From: an uncultured Flavobacteriales bacterium
GTDB lineage: Bacteria; Bacteroidota; Bacteroidia; Flavobacteriales_D; Parvicellaceae
Assembly (NCBI GenBank): GCA_913030835.1
Contig: CAJWDP010000010.1
Coordinates: 1 to 64,000, forward strand
DNA: 64,000 nt
Reading direction: 5' to 3'
Numbering within the stretch: position 1 is the stretch's first letter; every line of letters starts with the position of its first letter. Below are positions 35,812 through 45,811 of the stretch, piece after piece. The translations under genes and the position numbers were made by a program. The notes under the pieces were generated by a model. That model was not told the DNA's origin and did not search any database. It saw only the letters and a program-made list of their open reading frames with translations.

Positions 35812-38376
35812 TTACAGCTTTCTTGCTACTTCCACTTCTTCGAAGGCTTCAACTATATCTCCCACCTTGATGTCGTTGTACTTCTCGATATTTAAACCGC
35901 ACTCATACCCATTTTTCACCTCCTTCACATCGTCTTTGAACCGTTTCAAGGACCCTAATGTACCGGTGTATATTACGATACCTTCTCTAATCAGTCTTAT
36001 CTGCGAATTTCGGCTGATGGTTCCTTCCGTCACAAAACAGCCAGCAATTGTTCCCACTTTAGAGATCTTGAACGTTTCCCGAACTTCGACAGATCCCGTT
36101 ATACTCTCCTCGATATCTGGAGACAGCATTCCTTCCATGGCATCTTTGATTTCCTCAATGGCCTTGTAGATGACTGAATACAGTCGAATATCGATTTCCT
36201 CTTTCTCGGCCAATTTTCGAGCCTGCAGTGAAGGTCGCACCTGAAAGCCTAGAATAATCGCATCCGAAGCCGTAGCTAGTAGAACATCCGACTCTGAAAT
36301 TTGCCCGATTGCCTTGTGAATTATGTTTACCTGTATCTCTTCCGTGCTTAGTTTAATCAACGAGTCAGAAAGAGCCTCAATGGAACCATCCACATCACCT
36401 TTCACGATCAAATTAAGCTCTTTGAAATCTCCAATTGCAAGACGTCTTCCAATTTCATCCAACGTAATGTGTTTGGTTGTTCTTATACCTTGCTCTCGTT
36501 GCAGCTGCTGCCTTCTTGTTGCTATTCCTTTGGCTTCTTTTTCATCGTCCATAACATTGAATCGATCACCAGCTGCTGATGGGCCATGCATTCCCAGAAT
36601 TGATACTGGATAGGATGGTAGCACTTCTTTCACAGACTCACCTTTTTCGTTGTGCATCGCCTTTACTTTGCCCATCTGCGTACCTGCTACCAATACATCT
36701 CCTATATTCAGGGTTCCTGCTTCGACTAACAACGTTGTAACATAGCCACGCCCTTTATCTAGTGTAGATTCGATCACAGTACCTACAGCTTTCTTATCCG
36801 GATTGGCCTTCAGCTCTAGCATTTCAGCTTCCAGGAGCACCTTTTCAAGAAGATCTTCAACTCCTTTTCCCGTTTTCGCGGAAACTTCTTGGCTTTGGTA
36901 TTTTCCACCCCAGTCTTCAACCAAGATATTCATTGCCGATAACTGTTCCCTTATTTTATCGGGGTTGGCCTCTTCCCTATCGCATTTGTTGAATGCAAAT
37001 ACCATGGGAACTCCCGCTGCCTGCGCGTGATTTATCGCTTCTTTGGTTTGTGGCATCACCTCATCATCTGCAGCGATGATGATAATCGCCACATCCGTTA
37101 CCTGTGCACCACGAGCTCTCATTGCAGTAAATGCTTCGTGACCCGGTGTATCCAAAAACGTGATTCTTCTTCCTGACTCTCCCTGCACATTATATGCTCC
37201 AATATGCTGAGTTATACCTCCTGCTTCCCCCTCCGTAACCTTTGCATCCCGAATGAAGTCAAGTAAAGATGTTTTTCCGTGGTCAACGTGACCCATAACC
37301 GTTACAATCGGCCACCTTGGCTTCAAATCTTCCGCGTCGTCTTGTTCTTCTTCAATGGTTTCTTGTACGTCTGCGCCAACAAATTCAACAGTGTATCCAA
37401 ACTCTTCCGCCACCATAGTCAGCGTTTCCGCATCAAGACGCTGATTAATCGACGCAAAAATTCCGATCGACATGAGTGTAGAAATTATGTCAGTAGGATT
37501 TTTATCCATCATGGTAGCAAGCTCAGATACTGTAACAAATTCCGTTACTTTCAGAACCATGTCCTCTGACTGCTGGAGCATCATTTCTTCCTCTCGCTTT
37601 TCTGCGTGAGCATCCCTCTTTGCTCTTCTTTGCTTTACCGCCTTGGATTTTCCTTTTCCGCTCAGACGCGCTAACGTGTCTTTTATTTCTTTTTGAATTT
37701 CTTCCTGAGAAACTTCGTTTTTCTGCTGATCTTTTCTACCTGTCTTTCGGGCCTGCTTTGCAACGTTCGCACCAGTCTTTTCTATATTGACCTTCTTGAT
37801 GCGTTTTCTTTTTCGCTTTTGTGCATCTTTACCGGCAGACGATTTTTCTTTTTCTTTCGGAAGCTCAATTTTACCCAAAACCGTAGGGCCTGACAACTTT
37901 TCGGTTTGAGCCTTAATTGTCTCTACTTTTTCTTCTTCCTTAGGCTGCTCTTTCTCCTTCTTTTCAGCACTCTCTTCCTTCTTTTCAATTTCGGTTGGCT
38001 TTTCCTCTTTCTCTTTTTCACTTTTCGGAGCAGGGTCTACCTTGTCCAAATCAATTTTTCCTACCACCGAGGGCCCAGTCAATTTTTCCTTTGGGGATAT
38101 GGGTTTTTGCGCTTCTAATTGCGCTTCTTCTTCTGCACGATCTATGGTGATGGTCTTTCTTTCTTCGGCTTTCTGGCGGCTCGCTTCATCCGCTTTCACC
38201 TTCGCCCCTCTGTCCGCCTGAAACTCATCCAACAACAGCTCATAGATCTCCGCGTCCAATTTGGTGTTTGGACTTGTATCTATGTCTTTACCCTGTTCCG
38301 ACAAGAAATCAACGATGGTACTTATACCAACATTCAATTCTTTCGCTACTTTACTTAACCTCTTTGGTGCTGCCAT
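35812..38376 (-). CDS. infB: Translation initiation factor IF-2
   Basis: An 854-residue GTPase that places initiator tRNA on the small ribosomal subunit. The N-terminal third (about residues 1-270) has an initial helical domain, then a long charged stretch rich in Lys and Glu, typical and poorly conserved. The G domain (about 350-525) shows [20 protein letters not shown] and the NKCD motif. Domains II to IV follow, with [15 protein letters not shown] and the C-terminal [16 protein letters not shown]. The opposite strand carries many open frames only because of the biased composition. The gene is the last of rimP-nusA-infB, 82 bases after nusA. Confidence 0.97.
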   Translation of the reverse strand: MAAPKRLSKVAKELNVGISTIVDFLSEQGKDIDTSPNTKLDAEIYELLLDEFQADRGAKVKADEASRQKAEERKTITIDRAEEEAQLEAQKPISPKEKLTGPSVVGKIDLDKVDPAPKSEKEKEEKPTEIEKKEESAEKKEKEQPKEEEKVETIKAQTEKLSGPTVLGKIELPKEKEKSSAGKDAQKRKRKRIKKVNIEKTGANVAKQARKTGRKDQQKNEVSQEEIQKEIKDTLARLSGKGKSKAVKQRRAKRDAHAEKREEEMMLQQSEDMVLKVTEFVTVSELATMMDKNPTDIISTLMSIGIFASINQRLDAETLTMVAEEFGYTVEFVGADVQETIEEEQDDAEDLKPRWPIVTVMGHVDHGKTSLLDFIRDAKVTEGEAGGITQHIGAYNVQGESGRRITFLDTPGHEAFTAMRARGAQVTDVAIIIIAADDEVMPQTKEAINHAQAAGVPMVFAFNKCDREEANPDKIREQLSAMNILVEDWGGKYQSQEVSAKTGKGVEDLLEKVLLEAEMLELKANPDKKAVGTVIESTLDKGRGYVTTLLVEAGTLNIGDVLVAGTQMGKVKAMHNEKGESVKEVLPSYPVSILGMHGPSAAGDRFNVMDDEKEAKGIATRRQQLQREQGIRTTKHITLDEIGRRLAIGDFKELNLIVKGDVDGSIEALSDSLIKLSTEEIQVNIIHKAIGQISESDVLLATASDAIILGFQVRPSLQARKLAEKEEIDIRLYSVIYKAIEEIKDAMEGMLSPDIEESITGSVEVRETFKISKVGTIAGCFVTEGTISRNSQIRLIREGIVIYTGTLGSLKRFKDDVKEVKNGYECGLNIEKYNDIKVGDIVEAFEEVEVARKL

Positions 38377-38458
38377 AAATCGTTATTGTCGACTAAAATA
38401 ATAATCCTAAAGTCAATTTTTATTGGTAAGTATATTAAGTTTATGGTTACCCATACAA

Positions 38459-39694
38459 TTAATCAAATTCTGATTGAAGTATTTTAATTACTGCTCCAAT
38501 CGTTTCTTCTTCTAAATCTGTTCTTTTCGCCAAGTCTTCAGCTGGAATTTCCAATACGGAACGTGCTGAATCACAACCAATTGACTTCAGCTGATCCAAT
38601 ATCCAGTGATCGATCTCATCTGCAAATTCTTCCAGATCAACATCATCAATTGCTTCTGTACCTTCACGATATACATCCAGTTCCAGTTCAACCAGCTTGC
38701 TTGCCAGCTTTATGTTGTGCCCGCCTTTTCCAATAGCAAGAGAAACCTGATCCGGTTTCAGATATACATCCGCACGCCCACCGTCATTATCAATATCCAT
38801 TGAAACAATTCTGGCCGGGCTCAATGCTCTTGTAATCAGTAGCTGCATATTGTTGGTCCAATTGATCACATCAATATTTTCATTTCTAAGCTCACGTACA
38901 ATTCCGTGAATCCTGGATCCTTTCATTCCAACACAAGCACCTACCGGATCGATTCTGTCATCATAAGACTCCACAGCCACCTTTGCACGCTCACCCGGTT
39001 CTCTCACAATTTTTCTTATTGTAATCAGTCCGTCAAAAACTTCAGGAACTTCAAGTTCAAAGAGTCTTTCAAGGAATTCTGGCGCCGTTCTGGACAGAAT
39101 AATTACAGGGTTATTGTTTCTCAAATCTACTTTTAATACTACGGCTCTAATACTATCGCCTTTCTTAAAATAATCGGTTGGTATCTGCTCCGATTTTGGC
39201 ATGATCAACTCATTGCCTTCATCATCCAGCACAAGAATTTCTCTTTTCCAGATCTGGTAGACTTCCCCGGTGATTATTTCACCCACGCGTTCTTTGTACT
39301 TCTTGTAGATGTGATCTTTTTCAAGCTCTAAGATTCTTCCGATCAGATTTTGCCTTAGAGACAAAATGTTCCGTCTTCCGAAATCTTCGAATTTGATTTC
39401 CTGAGAAACTTCTTCCCCTACTTCAAAATCAGGCTCTATTTGTATCGCATTTGCGTATGAAATTTGGGTGTTTGGATCTTCCACCTCCCCATCGTAAACG
39501 ATCTCTCTGTTCAACCAGATTTCTAAATCTCCTTTATCTACGTTAATGATCACATCTATGTGCTCATCTGTTCCGTATTTTTTCTTGAGCATCGATCTAA
39601 AGACATCTTCGAGGATCCTCATCATCGTAACTCGATCAATGTTTTTGAATTCTTTAAACTCCGAAAATGACTCAATCAAATTTGCCGTGTCCAT
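38459..39694 (-). CDS. nusA: Transcription termination/antitermination factor NusA
   Basis: A 411-residue RNA polymerase-associated factor that affects pausing, intrinsic termination and antitermination. The N-terminal polymerase-binding domain (about residues 1-125) is followed by an S1 domain (about 130-200, GEIITGEVYQIWKREILVLD) and two KH domains (about 205-345, with ACVGMKGSRIHGIVREL and VSLAIGKGGHNIKLASKL). A C-terminal acidic segment (after about 345) is shorter than in enterobacteria. It lies eight bases after rimP. The preceding leader of the operon carries a terminator-like hairpin that NusA itself could influence. Confidence 0.97.
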   Translation of the reverse strand: MDTANLIESFSEFKEFKNIDRVTMMRILEDVFRSMLKKKYGTDEHIDVIINVDKGDLEIWLNREIVYDGEVEDPNTQISYANAIQIEPDFEVGEEVSQEIKFEDFGRRNILSLRQNLIGRILELEKDHIYKKYKERVGEIITGEVYQIWKREILVLDDEGNELIMPKSEQIPTDYFKKGDSIRAVVLKVDLRNNNPVIILSRTAPEFLERLFELEVPEVFDGLITIRKIVREPGERAKVAVESYDDRIDPVGACVGMKGSRIHGIVRELRNENIDVINWTNNMQLLITRALSPARIVSMDIDNDGGRADVYLKPDQVSLAIGKGGHNIKLASKLVELELDVYREGTEAIDDVDLEEFADEIDHWILDQLKSIGCDSARSVLEIPAEDLAKRTDLEEETIGAVIKILQSEFD

Positions 39695-39702
39695 TGCATA
39701 TC

Positions 39703-40179
39703 TTATTTAAATGAAATAACAAGTTTAGTTTGTTTTATATCTGTAAAAGGAATCTCGTATCGATTGACTACCAATTCCTTTTTCTTTTTTCCTTCTATTT
39801 TTTCCTTTGTTTCCTTTTCAAGGATCACTTTCTCATCATCCACAGCTATTATTTTGCCATCCTGGCTGCCATGTGATTTGAATGTTACCTTGACTTCTCT
39901 CCCTATATTTTTGGTATATTGTTTATGCACTTTAAACGGTTGATCCATGCCCGCAGAAGAGACCGATAGTTGGAAATCTTCTTCATCACGGTCTAAATTG
40001 TGCTCGATGTTTCGGCTTACTGCCACACAATCATCAATGGATACTTTTCCCGATTCTGCATCAAGAAACAGCTGAATGTCGTTACTCGGCGAAATCTTCA
40101 AGTCTACAATGAAGAGGTCTTTTCCAATCTCTTCAATTCGGTCTTGCGCTAATTTTAACACTGTTTCTGTACCAATCAT
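39703..40179 (-). CDS. rimP: Ribosome maturation factor RimP
   Basis: A 158-residue protein needed for maturation of the 30S subunit. It has the two-domain layout: an N-terminal alpha/beta domain with LFIVDLKISPSNDIQLFLDAE and CVAVSRNIEHNLD, the conserved VSSAGMDQPFK linker, and a C-terminal SH3-like barrel with IGREVKVTF. It heads the conserved rimP-nusA-infB operon, with a promoter at 40262-40292 and a leader of about 75 bases that contains a hairpin. Confidence 0.95.
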   Translation of the reverse strand: MIGTETVLKLAQDRIEEIGKDLFIVDLKISPSNDIQLFLDAESGKVSIDDCVAVSRNIEHNLDRDEEDFQLSVSSAGMDQPFKVHKQYTKNIGREVKVTFKSHGSQDGKIIAVDDEKVILEKETKEKIEGKKKKELVVNRYEIPFTDIKQTKLVISFK

Positions 40180-40207
40180 ATTCCTTCAAATGTGACCTTC
40201 TTTTGCA

Positions 40208-40231
40208 TAAAAAAGGGGGACTTTCGTCCCC
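40208..40231 (-). terminator. GAAA-loop terminator-like hairpin in the rimP operon leader
   Basis: On the minus strand the sequence is GGGGAC-GAAA-GTCCCC followed by CTTTTTTATGC: a 6-pair G/C-rich stem with a GNRA tetraloop and a six-base U-tract. It lies downstream of the MORN-repeat gene stop (40293), so it can end that transcript. It also lies downstream of the promoter at 40262-40292 and 29 bases before rimP, so it is inside the operon leader. Confidence 0.8.
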
Positions 40232-40261
40232 ACTTCATCTTTTAATCACTATTTGATGGCA

Positions 40262-40292
40262 CAAATATACAAAATAATATTTCGCACACAAA
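40262..40292 (-). promoter_or_regulatory. Bacteroidota-type promoter of rimP-nusA-infB
   Basis: On the minus strand TTTG (40289-40292) is followed after 19 bases by TATATTTG (40262-40269). Both elements match the consensus exactly and the spacing is ideal. It begins immediately after the MORN-repeat gene stop codon. The start site would be near 40255. Confidence 0.75.
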
Positions 40293-42038
40293 TTATCTTC
40301 TCAGTTTGGGCTGTCCTCCCTTACTAACCACTACTTCTTCTAAATTTCCGTCTTTGTAGATCGCATGGTAAATCACCTTGTCTCTTTTCCCATATATGAT
40401 CATTGCTCCGTGCATTTTATTGATCTTGTAATTGGTCTCAGACATTTTGGCCCCACGTCTTCCGTACTGTATCGTTTGACCGTGTAGTTTCCCATCTTTG
40501 AATTCATTCTTATAAGCGACAATTACTCCGCCCGGATAGTAATGCTTCCAAACACCTTCTTTTTGACCATTTTTGTATGGACCTTCCGCCGTGATTTTTC
40601 CATCTAGCTGGCTGTACGACTTCCATTGTCCGTCCTTATAACTCACCTCCTTAAACCTAGATTGTTCCAATATTACTTCTTCCATTTTGCTCTTGTCTTT
40701 TACAATTTTCCAGGTCCCTTCGTCCCGCAAATTGCCATTGTCGAAGTAGTATTTCCATGATCCTGTTTTCATGTCTCGTTCATAGGCCCCTTGGTAAGAC
40801 AATGTTTCATTTGGATACCATCCTTTCCACGACCCCTGCATGAGGCCATCATGGTAGTCTCCTTCGTCTTTTTTATGCCCGTTCTGATACCAGCTGGTCC
40901 AGGTCCCTTCTTGCTTTCCATTCTTGTAGCTTCCTTTTTGTAGCAGCTCGCCACCTTCAAACCAAGTTGTCCACTCGCCTTCTTTCACATCTTCTGAATA
41001 TGTGCCGACTCTCCATTTAGAACCATTGGAATAAAAATACTCCCATTCTCCTTCCCTCTTTCCTGCCGCATAAGACCCTCTGTAATGCACTTTCCCACTG
41101 GGGTAATAATACACCCAATGTCCACTTTGCAAATCCTGTTCGAAATCACCTTCCATATCGGTTTGGCCATTCCTGTCACGCCATATCCAATGACCTACTT
41201 TTTTACCCATTTCCCAATTGCCCTCTCGCAACACAATCCCGTTTTTAAAGTATGCCTTGTACTTTCCATCGAGCTGGTCATTTGAAAAGTTCGCTTCTCT
41301 ATCTATTGCTTCGCCATCGATGAAATAAAACTTCCAATGACCAACCTTCTTTCCATTATCGTGTTGACCTATTATTCTGGGTTTACCTGCCGGATTGTAT
41401 TTGGCATATGGCCCTGTCATAAGACCATTTTCATAAGTTGTCTTTTCTTTGATCGTGTATTCGCTGTGACGGGATTCAAGCACGCCCTCTCCATTCTCCA
41501 CCGCCTGCTCGCCATTTTCATACCAATAATTCCACAAGTATCTTAACGAGTCATTGTACTCGAATTGTTCCTTGATCTGGTGTTCCGGAAATTGCAATGA
41601 GGGTTGATACCAAACTGTCCAGTATCCCACTTCCTTTCCCATACTGTAATTGCCCTCTTCCGCGGGAGCTCCATTCTTGAAGTACGAGAAATATGTGCTG
41701 TCCTGAAATCCCCATTTGAACCACCCTGTCTGTTGCAATTTTCCGTTTTCATAGAACCTCGACACTTTTCCATTGAGCTGTCCGCGATTATAATGAGCTA
41801 TCTCTTGCTTTTTTCCGTTTTGATAATAAAATATCCATCTACCCTGCTTTGTTCCAATATCATTCCAGCCTTTGCTGTTAACGTAACCTTCGCTTCTAAG
41901 AATGGTGCTGTCCATGTCCCAATACGTGCGCACTTTTTCAACACCCAGCAACCCAGTGATCGTGTTTGAATATCCGTCCTCCTGACCAAAACTTATTCCG
42001 GCCAATCCCATTAAACATAAGCCCAAGATGTACTTCAT
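40293..42038 (-). CDS. Exported MORN-repeat protein (YwqK-like)
   Basis: A 581-residue protein with a signal peptide (residues 1-19, ending GISFGQ) followed by about twenty tandem units of the MORN/YwqK type, each about 22-24 residues. The core reads G-x-W-x-x-Y-x-x-N-G-x-x-x-x-x-G-x-Y, as in KHGRW/KVGHW/REGEW variants. It closes with a basic end, GGQPKLRR. Databases often name such proteins antitoxin YwqK, but nothing here indicates a toxin. The frame opens at 42098, but the ATG at 42036-42038 gives the signal peptide. A likely surface or periplasmic scaffold; function unknown. Confidence 0.85.
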   Translation of the reverse strand: MKYILGLCLMGLAGISFGQEDGYSNTITGLLGVEKVRTYWDMDSTILRSEGYVNSKGWNDIGTKQGRWIFYYQNGKKQEIAHYNRGQLNGKVSRFYENGKLQQTGWFKWGFQDSTYFSYFKNGAPAEEGNYSMGKEVGYWTVWYQPSLQFPEHQIKEQFEYNDSLRYLWNYWYENGEQAVENGEGVLESRHSEYTIKEKTTYENGLMTGPYAKYNPAGKPRIIGQHDNGKKVGHWKFYFIDGEAIDREANFSNDQLDGKYKAYFKNGIVLREGNWEMGKKVGHWIWRDRNGQTDMEGDFEQDLQSGHWVYYYPSGKVHYRGSYAAGKREGEWEYFYSNGSKWRVGTYSEDVKEGEWTTWFEGGELLQKGSYKNGKQEGTWTSWYQNGHKKDEGDYHDGLMQGSWKGWYPNETLSYQGAYERDMKTGSWKYYFDNGNLRDEGTWKIVKDKSKMEEVILEQSRFKEVSYKDGQWKSYSQLDGKITAEGPYKNGQKEGVWKHYYPGGVIVAYKNEFKDGKLHGQTIQYGRRGAKMSETNYKINKMHGAMIIYGKRDKVIYHAIYKDGNLEEVVVSKGGQPKLRR

Positions 42039-42058
42039 TGATCTACTTATTAGTGTGG

Positions 42059-42086
42059 CTAAATTAGCAACTGAATCAATACCAAA
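42059..42086 (-). promoter_or_regulatory. Possible promoter of the MORN-repeat gene
   Basis: On the minus strand TTTG (42083-42086) is followed after 16 bases by TAATTTAG (42059-42066), one base off the TAnnTTTG consensus. The spacing is slightly short. Confidence 0.25.
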
Positions 42087-42182
42087 CGATCTGGTCACTA
42101 TAACCTATGAACAACATATAGTTACAAATCAAACTCGTCGCAAATGCTTTATCACGTATAACCACAGACGATTATCCATTGT

Positions 42183-44975
42183 CTATTCTTTTTGATCTAT
42201 TGGAAAGATTTGGTCATAAAATATTTGATGCAATCTAGCCCGGATGGATAAGGTATTGATCTTGTTATTCAAAGGGTCCGGGTATACTCTATTGCTGCAG
42301 AATACAAAGATGAAATCATTTACAGGATCAACCCAAACACAAGTGCCGGTAAAACCAGTGTGTCCATATGCCGAAACAGGGCAATCGTATGCTTTAGTAG
42401 AAGATGTGTCCCCTGTTGGTTTATCAAAACCCAAACCTCTCTCGCTATCCGGCTGGAGGCAGGTAAAAAGTGCAATGGTCGTATCTCTGATGTAGCGTCT
42501 ACCTCCATATTCACCACCATTCAAGATCATTTGACAGAATACACCAACATCCTTTGCACTTGAGAACAAGCCTGCACTTCCCGCCTCACCACCAAATAAT
42601 GCAGCTGTTGGATCATGCACATATCCTTTCAGCACAGCTCCCCTCCAGTAGGTGTCGTATTCCGTTGGAGCTATCTTAATCAAATTGGTGTCAAGTTTGT
42701 TCAATGGATTAAAGCACATTGTTTTTAACCCCAAAGACCTGTAAAACAGACTGTCTAAGTACATTGAGTACGACTGTTCTTTCGGCACCTTTCCCACCAT
42801 CAATTTGTAGATCATGTTCATGTTTATATCGCTGTATTTGTATTGCTTTTCGGGATCTAGTTTTACAGCATTCAACATATACCATAGTGAATCATAATAG
42901 TCCGCATCTAAATAAAAATTGTCCGAGATTTTGATGGCGAAATCTGGATGCTGGTAATCGCAATAATATTTATCCCACCTGCCCATCGAATCGTTTTGAT
43001 ATTGGTAGAATTTCTTCAGCCGTAATCCCGATGCTGCTCCGGATTTGTGCTCAAGTAACTCTCTGAAGGTAACCCCTTCGAATGTGCTTTTTTTACCCAG
43101 CTTCTTTTCCAGAGAGTCCGGCAAATAGATGCCAAGAGAATCGTCTAAAAGAAAGGTCTTGCTATCAAAAAAAGTCATAAATGCAGGTGTCGTTGCCAAT
43201 ATTTTAGTAAGTGATGCCAAATCATAAACGTCCGTATTACGCACAGGCCGAATTTTGTCGTAGGTATGATGGCCGAATGATCGATCATAAATAATCTTTC
43301 CATTTTTTATGGCTACAATTTGACAGCCCGGCGCCGCCTCCGTGAATATCATTTCCCGAGCAATGGACCGTACTCTTTGAAGTGAATCCGTGTGGATACC
43401 CACCTCTTCCGGCAGGGCATATTCCAACCGTGTTTTGTTTGTTGTCAACCCATAACCTGCCTTGAACACCCCATGAGACTTTCGGAGACGACCTTTGATC
43501 ATAATCCCTCCGTAAATTGCTTCCGCAAGATTCTGTGGACCTAAACTGTACTCACCATACACTTGCATCACAGTAGTAAAGTCTTCCAAATATTCCAGAT
43601 TTTTGGAGAAACCAATGTTTACAATGATTAAGTCCAACTGGTCGTCGAGAGTGGAAAGCTCCTCCAGATCCTTGGCGCTGGTCGTGTCGAGTTTTCCCTG
43701 AATGAGCAATACAAGCTTTCCAAATGACTTGAATCTTCCTACCCTAAATTTGCCTTTGCTAACCTTGAAATATGCAACGTCTTCGAACTTGTTCAATTCT
43801 TCATACAGCTGTCCAAATTTTGCGCCTCTATAACTGACCAGGCCGGTTTTAATTGCGTTTATGTCACGAACTGGAACGCTGTTATTTTCATTCTTCAAAA
43901 GAACCAATGATTCTTTCTTTATTTGCTCAGAAACTCCTCTTAATGGAATATGAAATTGACTTAAATACTCTTGTTTGTTTATAGGCTCGTTGGATTTTCT
44001 CATCCACGTTTTAGCAATAAGAATATTTCTAACTCGATCATCCAATTCTGAGATATCGATCTGATTTGTTTCAAGTTTTTCCTTGACCACTTTTTTAAAT
44101 CTTTTAATACATGCTGAATCCGACGACTGTGCATAAAACAGATCTGCTCCCCATTTAAATTGCGAGCAACATCGAACAGTATCCTGTTCATCTGTGTTAA
44201 GTGAAGCAAGGAGGCCTCCTCGATCAAATCGTTCCTTGCTGTAATTGCTGTCTCTGAAAACAAAGGGATCGGCGGGATAACATGAACGCTCAATTCCTAT
44301 TGATATCAATCCTGAATCGATCAGCTGCTCTATCATCTGGTTCACTTCTTTCTCCTTGGAAGTAGTTTGCATCGAGTCTTTTTCACAGATTCGGTATGAA
44401 CCAGCAACCATAACCTGGCCGTTTGACCTACACGAGTTCATCGTAGAAATTGCCTTTTGCACATATCTCGAAGAAAAATCAGCCCATGGGCTATAGGATG
44501 AGTCATTGCATGGAACATCCATCATGCAGAAGTTCACCCCCAGGTAATTGAATAGCTGCTGTTTCAATGAAAGCACGCTGTCAAACGTTTCCTCAGAAAG
44601 GCCAAACAAACCAATTGGCAGCAGCTCGCCAGACAATAAAGATTCGGGAAAATCAATTGACCCTGCTCCCACAAATAGAGGAATGTCTTTGTTTAAATTC
44701 TGATTTGCTAGATGGATCAAATCCTCTAAATCACTGTCTATTATACATCCACCATAGTTTTGTTCAAAAAGATTGCTATCAAACCTGCTCATTTCAATCA
44801 CAAAGAGCTGATTCAATTTTTCATCCAATGACAGTTCGTTCAAAACAGAATCTGCCCAAGATGTTTGAACACCATAAAATGGAAGCGCGCGCACTTTTTG
44901 TGTTGGCAGTTCTTGTTCATTACAGCTTATGAACAACATTAGTATAGCCAACGCCATATAAATTCGAAATGCCAT
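42183..44975 (-). CDS. GH3-like / class C beta-lactamase-like fusion lipoprotein
   Basis: A 930-residue lipoprotein (lipobox FISC, about residue 18). The first ~520 residues have the outline of glycoside hydrolase family 3: an N-terminal barrel-like part, then SLVLLKNENNSVPV at the C-terminal domain start. The family's K-H-[FP]-P-G-H-G motif is missing, as is a recognisable catalytic aspartate segment. Residues ~540-925 are a serine beta-lactamase/penicillin-binding fold with SxxK at S588-K591 (DLASLTK), a Y-S-D second motif and an HTG third motif. Such fusions occur in Bacteroidota and are thought to act on cell-wall fragments. Here only the serine-hydrolase half looks catalytic. It is a single gene. 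Confidence 0.85.
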   Translation of the reverse strand: MAFRIYMALAILMLFISCNEQELPTQKVRALPFYGVQTSWADSVLNELSLDEKLNQLFVIEMSRFDSNLFEQNYGGCIIDSDLEDLIHLANQNLNKDIPLFVGAGSIDFPESLLSGELLPIGLFGLSEETFDSVLSLKQQLFNYLGVNFCMMDVPCNDSSYSPWADFSSRYVQKAISTMNSCRSNGQVMVAGSYRICEKDSMQTTSKEKEVNQMIEQLIDSGLISIGIERSCYPADPFVFRDSNYSKERFDRGGLLASLNTDEQDTVRCCSQFKWGADLFYAQSSDSACIKRFKKVVKEKLETNQIDISELDDRVRNILIAKTWMRKSNEPINKQEYLSQFHIPLRGVSEQIKKESLVLLKNENNSVPVRDINAIKTGLVSYRGAKFGQLYEELNKFEDVAYFKVSKGKFRVGRFKSFGKLVLLIQGKLDTTSAKDLEELSTLDDQLDLIIVNIGFSKNLEYLEDFTTVMQVYGEYSLGPQNLAEAIYGGIMIKGRLRKSHGVFKAGYGLTTNKTRLEYALPEEVGIHTDSLQRVRSIAREMIFTEAAPGCQIVAIKNGKIIYDRSFGHHTYDKIRPVRNTDVYDLASLTKILATTPAFMTFFDSKTFLLDDSLGIYLPDSLEKKLGKKSTFEGVTFRELLEHKSGAASGLRLKKFYQYQNDSMGRWDKYYCDYQHPDFAIKISDNFYLDADYYDSLWYMLNAVKLDPEKQYKYSDINMNMIYKLMVGKVPKEQSYSMYLDSLFYRSLGLKTMCFNPLNKLDTNLIKIAPTEYDTYWRGAVLKGYVHDPTAALFGGEAGSAGLFSSAKDVGVFCQMILNGGEYGGRRYIRDTTIALFTCLQPDSERGLGFDKPTGDTSSTKAYDCPVSAYGHTGFTGTCVWVDPVNDFIFVFCSNRVYPDPLNNKINTLSIRARLHQIFYDQIFPIDQKE

Positions 44976-45090
44976 ATTCTAAATTAACGGATATAAATTG
45001 CCTTTTCTTACTCGCCAATTAATAGTTGTCCATGGGAAGTTTTTAACTGTCACTTGGGTTACTTCTAGAAAGCATTTGGTATAAAAGCGT

Positions 45091-45789
45091 ATGAAACTTA
45101 TAAGAGCCATTATTTTTCTGACCGTTTTGTGCTCATGTTCAATTGGTGATTTCGAAATTAGAACAGTTCAAAAGCCCATCGATTCTTCAAAAGGAATCGA
45201 TGATGTTCTTTCCAAATTAGAATCGATTGAATATGATGAACTTTCGGAAGCCTATAAAAAAGAAACCGGACATGTGGGTGCGTATATAAAAATGGTAAAA
45301 AACGGAACATTTTACCGACTGAACGAAACTGACACGGAAAAATATATTGTAGGTAGGATTAAAATCGGTGAATTGGTAAGTCATGACGACAATCTATTCA
45401 ACAATTGGGTATTCGGCGCCAAAAGTTATCAACATATCTGGCTGATTGACAAGGAGTTGCTTTACAAAATTCTAGAGCTAAAAAATGAGCTGGCAAAAAG
45501 GGGGTACAATTCTGATGGGTTTCAAATAAAAAATGGTCATAGGCATCCCACCCATAACAGTAGAATTGGCGGCGCAAAAAAGAGCCAGCATATCGCAGGA
45601 AAGGCAGTTGACATAGTCGTCTTGGATATTAATAGAGACGGAAAATCAAATCAATCAGATAAAGAAATCGTTCTCGAAATCTTAGAAGAAAAAGTTATCC
45701 GAAACAAAGGAGGAATAGGAAGGTATCCCGGGACAATGGTCGTTCACTTTGATGTTAGAGGTAAAAAAGCCCGTTGGGACAGCTATTAG
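45091..45789 (+). CDS. Lipoprotein with peptidase M15-like domain
   Basis: A 232-residue lipoprotein (lipobox VLCSC, residues 12-16) with a D-alanyl-D-alanine carboxypeptidase-like domain of the M15 type (about residues 125-232). The metal-binding pattern is SQHIAGKAVDIVV (His and Asp six residues apart) and VHFDVRG near the C-terminus. The fold class includes zinc peptidases that cut peptidoglycan stem peptides. The N-terminal ~110 residues are unassigned. It lies divergent from the GH3-like/beta-lactamase-like gene, which may also act on cell-wall material, but the promoters are separate. Confidence 0.83.
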   Translation: MKLIRAIIFLTVLCSCSIGDFEIRTVQKPIDSSKGIDDVLSKLESIEYDELSEAYKKETGHVGAYIKMVKNGTFYRLNETDTEKYIVGRIKIGELVSHDDNLFNNWVFGAKSYQHIWLIDKELLYKILELKNELAKRGYNSDGFQIKNGHRHPTHNSRIGGAKKSQHIAGKAVDIVVLDINRDGKSNQSDKEIVLEILEEKVIRNKGGIGRYPGTMVVHFDVRGKKARWDSY

Positions 45790-45811
45790 GGTCGTTGGTC
45801 ATTAAATAGCA

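Noticed and set aside
37693-38358. Several Phe-rich plus-strand frames opposite infB
   Set aside because: They arise from the Lys/Glu-rich N-terminal region of IF-2 read on the other strand; no start signals or protein-like composition.
40293-42038. YwqK antitoxin assignment
   Set aside because: The repeat matches the family name only; the protein is exported and no toxin gene adjoins it.
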